A stretch of DNA of 64,000 nucleotides from Kitasatospora papulosa (GTDB lineage Bacteria > Actinomycetota > Actinomycetes > Streptomycetales > Streptomycetaceae), in contig NZ_JNYQ01000012.1 in NCBI RefSeq assembly GCF_000717245.1, positions 62,001-126,000 of the forward strand. Reading direction: 5' to 3'. Below the pieces are notes generated by a model. It made no database searches and had not been told where the DNA came from. It saw only the letters and a list, made by a program, of their open reading frames with translations. Shown here piece by piece: positions 16,664 to 25,600 of the stretch. Position 1 is the stretch's first letter. Each line of letters begins with the position of its first letter. The translations under genes and the position numbers were made by a program.

Positions 16664-19600
16664 ATGACGGATCCCACTGCTCGCACCGTGCTGCTCTCCG
16701 CCGCCGGTCTGGACGACGTACGCAGGCGGACCGGGGACCACTCCGACCGTACGATCACCGAGGCGTGCGCCATCGGGCTGTCGTACTGGGCGACGGGCAC
16801 CAGCCCCGACGGGATCGACCTCACCCCGTCCACCCTGTTCGCCGACGTGCTCCGGTGGGTCGGCGAGGGCGGCACCGCGCCCGCCGGCTGGGAGGTCGGG
16901 GCGGACGGCCGCAGCATCCGGGCCTCCGCGGACGTGATGCCGCCCGACGCGCAGCTCGCCCTGGACGACCTGACCGACTTCCCCGACCGGCCGTTGGGCA
17001 CCATCGCCCCCGTCGGCGCGGAGGCGCGGCTCAAGGCCCTGGACGAGTGGAACGACACCGGGGCCGACCGGCTCCGCCCCACCGTCGTCGAGATGTTCCA
17101 GGAGCAGGCACGGTCGCGTCCCGACGCCGTCGCGATCGTCGACGAGCACCGGTCGCTGACGTACCGGGAGACGGCGGAGCTCTCGGCACAGCTGGCGCAC
17201 CATCTGATCGAGCGCGGGCTCACCTCCGAACAGGTCGTCGGGATATCGCTGGGCCGGTCGGCGGACATGGTCGTCGGGCTGCTCGGGGTGCTGCAGGCCG
17301 GATGCGCGTTCGTCCCGCTCGACCCGGCCTGGCCCGCCGAGCGCCGGGCCGTCGTCGTCGAGGACGCCCGCATCGTGCTGCAGCTCAACGACTCGGGCGA
17401 GCACCGGGACGGCGAACCGCCCGCCGCGGCCGTCGACCTCGGCGCCTGGCGGTACGCCTCCTGCCCGGCGGGGCCGACGGGCGTCACCGTCCCCGGAGCC
17501 GCCCTCGCCTATGTGATCTTCACGTCCGGCTCGACCGGCCGCCCCAAGGGCGCGATGATCCGTCACGAGGCCATCAGCGAGCGCCTGTTGTGGCAGTCGC
17601 AGGAGATCCTCGGCTTCGGCCACGACGACGCCTCCCTGTTCAAGGCACCACTGTCCTTCGACATCTCCATCAACGAGATCTTCCTGCCGCTCGTCCGCGG
17701 CGGCCGGCTCGTCGTCCTGCGTCCCGGCGGCGAACGCGATCCCCAGCACCTGCTCAGCGTGCTGTCCGAACAGCGCGTCACGTTCACCTACCTCGTGTCC
17801 TCCATGCTGGACGTCCTGCTGGAGATGACCGGCGACTCCGGCCGGCTGGACAGCCTGCGGCACGTCTGGTGCGGCGGTGAGGTCCTGACCCCTGAGCTGT
17901 ACGAGCGCTTCCGGACCCGCCTCGACATCCCGATGTACCACGGCTACGGCCCGGCCGAGACGACGATCGGCGTCTCGCACGTCATCTACCGCGGCGAGGC
18001 GGAACGCCTGTCGACGTCGATCGGCAAGGCCAACCCCAACACCCAGCTGTACGTGCTCGACGACGAACTGCGCCCGGTCCCCGTCGGAGTGGGCGGCGAA
18101 CTGTACGTAGGAGGGTTCCTCCTGGGGCGCGGCTACGTCAACGCCCCCGGCCTGACGGCCTCCCGGTTCGTCGCGAACCCCTTCGCGGGGGACGGGTCCC
18201 GGCTGTACCGGACCGGTGACCTCGCACGCTTCGCCCCGGACGGGTCGCTGGACTTCCTCGGCCGGGCCGACAACCAGATCAAGATCCGCGGAATGCGGCT
18301 GGAGACCGAGGACGTCGAGGCGGGGCTCGGGGAGCACCCCTCCGTCCGGCACACCTGCGTCGTCGCGAAGAAGAACACTGCGGGCGGCACCTACCTGGTG
18401 GGGTACGTCATCCCCGTCACCGGCAGCGAGGCGCTGCGGGGCGACGAGGTCACGGCGTGGGCGGCCGAGCACATGGTGGACTACATGGTGCCCGCCCACA
18501 TCGTCGTGCTGAAGGAGTTCCCGCTCACCGCGAACGGCAAGATCGACCGGGCGGCGCTCCCGGAGCCCCGCGTCGGGGCCGGCCCGTTCGTCCCGCCCTC
18601 CACCGAGAACGAGCGCGCGGTGTGCGAGGCGGTCGCGACCGTCCTGAGACTCGACGAGGTCGGGGTCGACCAGGACTTCTTCCGGCTCGGAGGGGACAGC
18701 ATCCTGGCGATCTCGCTGCTGAGCGCACTGCGCGCCGCGGGCCTCCACGTCACGGCACGGCAGATCTTCACCCACAGCGTCGTGGGGGCGCTCGCCGCGG
18801 TCGTGTCCCGTGAGGACGTCTCCACGCTGGGACACGACGACGTGGCCACCGGACCGGTCGTCGGATCGCCCGTCGTCCAGTGGCTCGGCGAGACCACGGA
18901 CGCCGTCGACGGCTTCGTGCAGTCGGTCGTGCTGAACACCCCGGCGGACCTGACCGCCGGCGCCCTCGACGCGATCCTCGGCGCGGTGACCGCGCGGCAC
19001 GACATGCTGCGCGCCCGGCTGGTCCGCGGCGACCGCTGGAGCTTCGACATCCCGCAGGCCGGCCGCGCCGCCGTGGGATGGCAGGAAAGCGGTCTGCCAC
19101 TCGACGCCTGCGTGGCGCTCGCCACGGACGGGCTCGACCCCGAGAACGGCACGATGCTGCGCGCCGTCTGGCGCCGCGAGGCACGCGAACTCGTCGTGGT
19201 CGTCCACCACGTGGTCGTCGACGGGGTGTCCTGGCGGATCCTGATGGAGGATCTGGCCACCGCCTGGCAGCAGTTCGCGTCCGGGACACCCATCGAGCTC
19301 CCTCCGGTGGGCACCTCCTTCCGGCGCTGGACACAGCTGCTGGAGGGCGCCGACTTCGAGGCGGACCGTGCCGTCTTCGAGCGCCCCCTGCCCGGGGCCG
19401 ACCACCCGGTGGGCCGGCGCGCGCTGTCGGCGGCCGACACTGTCGCCCGCGAACGCACCCGGACCGTCACCGTGGGCCCGGAGGTCACCGCGGCCCTGCT
19501 GGGGGAGATACCCGCGAAGTTCCATGCCGGCGTCAACGACGTGCTGCTGACCGGGCTCGCCGTCGCCCTCGCCCGGTGGCGCCGTGACCTCGGGCAGGAC

Positions 19601-22600
19601 CAGACGTTCGCACACGTCGAACTCGAAGGACACGGCCGCGAAGCGCGGTTCGTCGCGGACGGCGCCGGCTTCGAGCCGGAACTCTCCCGGACCTTCGGCT
19701 GGTTCACCACCCTCTTCCCGGTGGTCGTGGACCCCGGTGCGACGGCCGACCCCACCGACCCCGCGTACCTGGCCGCCGCGCTGAAGGCCGTCAAGGACGA
19801 CCTCGCCCGGGTGCCGGGCAACGGTCTTCCCTACGGCGTCCTGAGGTACCTGACCGACACCGGGCTCGACACCCCCGCCCCCCAGGTGCTGTTCAACTAC
19901 CTGGGCCGCTTCGACTCGGGCACGGCCGGGGACTGGCAGTTCGCCGGCGCCGCGGGCCAACTGGGCGAGAAGCGCGACCCGATGATGCGCCTGCCGCGGG
20001 CCCTGGAGTTCAACGCGATCGCCGAACCCGCCACGGACGGCGCGTACGAGCTCGTCACCACCGTCTCCTGGCCCGACGGAATGTTCACCCACGAGGACAC
20101 CGCGGCCATCTGCTCCTACCTGTACGAAGCCCTCACCGGGCTGGCCGCCCTCGAACAGGGCGGCCACTCGGCCGGCGACTTCCCCCTGGTGCCGCTCACC
20201 CAGGGCGACGTGGACGCGCTGGACGGACCGGCGCTGCTGGACATCCTCCCGCTGACCCCGCTGCAGGAGGGCCTCTACTTCCACTCGGTCTTCGACGACG
20301 ACTCCGCGGGCAGCTACGTCGAGCAGCAACTCCTCACGCTGGAGGGTGAGGTGGACGCGGACAGGCTCGCAGCGGCGGCGACCCGGCTGCTCACCCTCTA
20401 CCCGAACCTGGCCGCACGCTTCGTCGCCCTCGCCGACGGCCGGGTGGTCTCCGTACTGGAGAGCGGGGTGGAGGCGCCCTTCACCACACTCGACCGACCC
20501 GGCATCACCGAAGCCGGGATCCGCGAGCACGCCGAGCGGGACCGGCGGGCCGGGTTCGACCTCGCCACCGGCCCGCTCATGCGGTACACGCTCATCCGCG
20601 GCGGTTCCGGAGCTTCCGGACGGGCCGTGCTGGTGCAGACCGTGCACCACATCGTCGCCGACGGCTGGTCCGTCCCCCCGATGCTCCGTGCCCTGCTGGC
20701 CGAGTACCACGCACCGGGCAGCCGGTATCCGCTCGGCGGCTTCCCCGACCACGTACGCCGCCTCGCCGGGATCGACGACGAGGAGAGCGACCGGGTCTGG
20801 CGTGAACAGCTCGCCGGCCTGCCCGGCCCCTCCCTGGTCGCCGACGGCCACACCCCCTCCGACCGGTTCGCCGACACCGCGGTGGTCCCGGAGGACGACA
20901 TCGACGCGGCGGTCCGCTCGGCCGGCGTGCCGCTGAGCGTGGCGGTGCACAGCGCCTGGGCCGTGACGCTGGGAGGCATCCTGCAGGGCAGGGACGTGGT
21001 GTTCGGTTCCACCGTGTCCGGCCGTGACGCGGAGCTGCCCGGTATCGAGGACATGGTGGGCCTCTTCATCAACACCATCCCGCTGCGAGCCCGTTGGGAC
21101 GCGACCACCCGTGCCCGCGACCTCTTCACCTCGGTGCGGGAACACCAGAGCGCGGTGCTGGCGCACCAGCACGTCTCCCTGGCGAGGACCGGCCGCCAGC
21201 CGGGCGGGGGCGCCCTGTTCGACACCCTGGTCGTCTTCGACGTCGCGACCGATGTGGACGCACTGCGTCGGCCCGGCGACGAGTTCGCCGTCACCCGCAT
21301 CGTGAACGAGGGAGCCCCCCACTACCCGCTGACCCTGGTCGTGGAACGCACCCCCGACGGCCGGGCGCGCTTCAACCTGATCTACGACGAGGAGCTGCTG
21401 CGCGAAGCAGGCGCCCGGTCCGTCCTCGACACGTTCGCCCGCACCTTCACCGGCCTGCTCGCACGGCCGGACGCCCTCGTCGACGACCTGGCGCCCGACG
21501 CCGGCCGCAGCCCCGCGCCCTTCGCCCCGACGACGCTGGGCGCCCTGTTCGACGCCGCGGCAGGACGCGACCCCGCGGCCACCGCCGTCACCCACTGCAC
21601 CCTCGACGGCGCAACCCGGTCCCTGACCTACGGCGAACTGGCCTCCGCGAAGAACGAGCTGGCCTCGGCCCTGCGCGCGGCCGGTGTCGGTCCCGGCAGC
21701 CGCGTCGCCGTCGCCGTCCCACGCTCCCTGGACCAGGTGGTCGCCCTGGTGGCGATCGTCAGCGCGGGCGGGGCGTACGTACCCCTGGACCTCGCGTACC
21801 CGGACCAGCGGCTGGAGTACATCCTGACCGACGCCGCCCCGCAGGTGGTCCTCGTCGACCGTGACCAGCGGGACCGCTTCACGGCGCTGCTGGACCGGGA
21901 GGCAGGACCCTCGGCCCGTGTGCTCGTCCTGGGTGAGGAGCTTCCCCAGGAGGACGGAACCCCGACCGGAACCCCGGTGGCCGGATGGCACGATCCCGCC
22001 TACGTGATCTACACGTCAGGATCGACCGGCCGCCCCAAGGGCGTCGTCGTCCCGCACGCCGCCGTGGTGTCGCTGCTCAGGAACACGCAGCCCGACATGG
22101 GCTTCGGTCCGCACGACGTGTGGGTGCAGTTCCACTCCTACTCCTTCGACTTCGCGGTCTGGGAGCTGTGGGGCGCCCTCGCGCACGGCGGTGAACTGCT
22201 CGTCCCGGACTACGCCCTGACCCGCTCCCCGGTGGACTTCCACCGGCTGGTCCGCGAGCGCGGAGTGACCGTGCTCAACCAGACGCCCTCGGCCTTCTAC
22301 CGGTTCGTCGAGGCCGACCGGCACGCCGGGGAGCCCGTGGGCACGCTGCGCCGGATCATCTTCGGCGGCGAGGCACTGGACCTCGCGCGGCTGCGCGGCT
22401 GGGTCGAGCGGCACGGCGCCGCCTCGCCCGAACTGGTCAACATGTACGGCATCACGGAGACCACCGTCCACGTCACCCACCGGGTCCTCACCGACGAGGA
22501 CTTCGCGGGCGACGCCAGCCCCATCGGCGGTCCGGTTCCCGGCCTGACCACCTATGTGCTGGACGACCGGCTCCGCCCCGTGCCGCCGGGCCGCGCGGGC

Positions 22601-25600
22601 GCCATCTACGTCGCGGGCGACCAGGTCTCACTCGGCTACCTGGGCCGGCCCGGGCTCACCGCCGGCCGGTTCGTCGCGAACCCCTTCACGGCCGACGGAT
22701 CCCGCATGTACCACACCGGTGATCTCGCCCGCCGCACCCTCGACGGGGAGCTGGAGTTCGTGGGCCGCGCCGACGACCAGGTGCAGCTCAAGGGGTTCCG
22801 CATCGAGCTCGGCGAGGTGGAGTCCGCGATCAGGGAGTTCGACGGCGTCGTCGACGCGGCCGTCACGGTGGCCGACAGCGAGGACCACCTGGTCGCGCAC
22901 GTCGTGGGCCGGGTGCCCGACGACCTCCCGGACCGCCTGTCCCGGAAGCTGCCCGTGCACATGGTGCCTGGCCGTGTGATCGAGGCCGAGGCCCTGCCGC
23001 TGACGGTCAACGGAAAGCTGGACCGCGAGGCGCTCACCGAGCGTGCCGCGCGCGAGAGCGCACCGGTGGGGACGGACGACTCCGCGCTCCCCGTCCTCGT
23101 CGACATCTTCGCCGGGACGCTGCCCGGCGACATCGCCGTCGACGCTGACACCGACTTCTTCATGGCCGGCGGCGACAGCATCGTCGCCATCACCGTGATC
23201 AACAGGGCCAGGGCGCTGGGCCTGTCGATCGCTCCGCGGGACGTGTTCCTCCACAGGACACCGCGCGCGCTCGCCGAGCACCTCGCCTCGCGCGCACCGC
23301 GGTCCGTCACGCCCGCGTCCGCCCCCGCGACCCGGGAGGACGGGCCGCTGGCACCTACGCCGATCATGCTGCGCCAGCGCGAACTGGGCGGCTCCCTGAT
23401 CGGGTTCGCCCAGGCCAGGACCGTCGAGGTGCCCGAGGGCACCGGGTTCGCGGAGGCCGGCCGCGCGGCGCGGGCAGTCGTCGCGGCGCACCCGGCACTC
23501 CGGCTGCGGCTCGGCGTGGAGCACGGCGTGTGGTCGCTGCGCACCGAGCCCGCCCGTGAGGTCACCGTCGTCCGGACGGACAGCGCGGACGCGACGGCCG
23601 TCGCGAACGACGCGGCCGGCCGCCTGGACCCGGAGTCGGGCGACGTCATCGCGTTCTCCTGGCTGGAGCCGAGCCGCACCCTGGTGGTCACCGTGCACCA
23701 CCTCGCCGTCGACTCCGTGTCCTGGCTGATTCTGCTCGACGACCTGGACACCCTTCTGCGCGGCGGGACCCTCCCCGCGCCGACCACGTCCTACGCCGAG
23801 TACGCCGAAGCCCTGACCGTCCGCGCCACGCAGGTCACCGACGACCTGGACCACTGGGTGACCACACTCAGGGCGCCCGGGCTGCTGCCCGCGATCGGCG
23901 GGATCCGTGAGACCACGGTCGTGGTCACGCCCGAGGTGAGCGACCGGCTGACGCGCACCGCGCCCGCCGCCCTCGGGATCGGCCCGACCGAACTGCTCTG
24001 CGGCGCGCTCAGGACCGCCCTGACACACGTCCAGGCCTCGCCCACCGACCTCGCCGTCGAACTGGAACGGCACGGCCGGGTCCCCGCGCTGGACCACCAC
24101 GACTACTCCCGCACCGTCGGCTGGTTCACCTCCATCGCCCCCCTGCGGCTCACCGCCCACACCGACCCCCTGGCAGCCGCACGCGAGGTCGCGGAACGCC
24201 GGCCCGACGAGGCCGGACACGTCGCCTACGGCCAGCTCCGCCACCTCAACCCGCAGACTGCCCCCCTGCTGACGGTCCGTCCGCAGGTGCTGTTCAACTA
24301 CCTCGGCCGGGGCAGCGAGTCCCAGGCGCTGCACCTCACCGGCCCGGACCAGGACAGCCCGTACGCCGTCGAGGTCAACGCGTGGACCGACGACGCCGGA
24401 AGCCTGCGCGCCGTCTTCTCCCTCGCCGACGGCATCCCCGACGCGATCACCGAGCACTGGCGCGACGCCCTGCACCGCCTCGCGGAGGTCTCCGCGACGG
24501 CCGAACGCACGGCTCCGGTCACCCCGCTCCAGCGCGGCCTGTTCTTCCAGGCACAGATGGCCGGCACGGCCGGGCACTACGTCGCGCAGAGCTACTTCAC
24601 CTTCGACCGGCCGCTGGACACCGACGCGCTGGCCGAGGCGATGGCGTACGTCATCGCGCGGCACCCCGTCGTCGGTGCCGGCTTCGCCACCGACGACGAC
24701 GGGAACCCCGTCCAGCTCCTCGCTGCCGGCCGCCGCGTGGACGTCCGTACGGTCGAGGCGTCGACGGAGGCGGACGTCGAAGCCCTGCGCGCCAGGGACC
24801 GCGACACCGGATTCGACCCGGGCGAGCCGCCCCTGGTCCGGATGACCGTCGTCCGGCTGCCCGGCGGACAGGACGGCCTGCTGCTGAGCTACCACCTGCT
24901 GCTGTGGGACGGCTGGTCCCGGGAGATCCTGCTCCGCGACCTGTTCGGCGCCTACCACGCGGTCCTGGCGGGCGAGACGCCCGACCCGGTCCCGGCGACA
25001 CCGGGCTTCGAGGGCTACGCCCGTGCCCTGGACGCCCTGGACCCCGCGGTGTCGGAGCGCTTCTGGGCGGAACACCTGGCCGGACTCACCGGACCCACCC
25101 TCCTCGCCGGGCCGGAGCCGTCCCTGACCCAGGAGCTGCCGCGCGCCCTCGTGCACACCCTGTCCGCCGAGGGGTCCGACCTCCTGCGGGCGGCGGCCAG
25201 GACCCACGGGGTCACCCTGAACACCGTCCTCACCGGCGCGTTCGGCCTCCTGCTGGGCGCGCACACGGGCCGTACCGACGCCGTGTTCGGCGTGACCGTG
25301 TCCGGGCGGGAGGGCGAAGGTCTCTCCGACATCGTCGGCGTGCTCCTCAACACCGTGCCGATGTGGACGCGGGCACGGCCCGCGGACACCGTCCGGGAGT
25401 ACCTCTCGTCCGTACAGGCGGCCAGGGTCGAGGCCATGGAGCACGAGCACCTGGGCCTCGGCGAGATCCAGCGGGCCGCCGGGCACGGGAACCTGTTCGA
25501 CAACCTCTTCGTGCTCCAGAACTTCCTGGACATGGACGCGTTCGCCGAGATGAACGCCCGGCACGGGATCACCTCGGTGAAGGCCGACGACTCGACGCAC

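Noticed and set aside
16637..21991. A 1784-codon open frame antisense to the NRPS, and a similar 1143-codon frame at 22628-26059
   Set aside because: Both are high-GC shadow frames. Their translations are His/Gly/Arg/Val-rich with no domain motif, and they lie opposite a fully recognisable synthetase.
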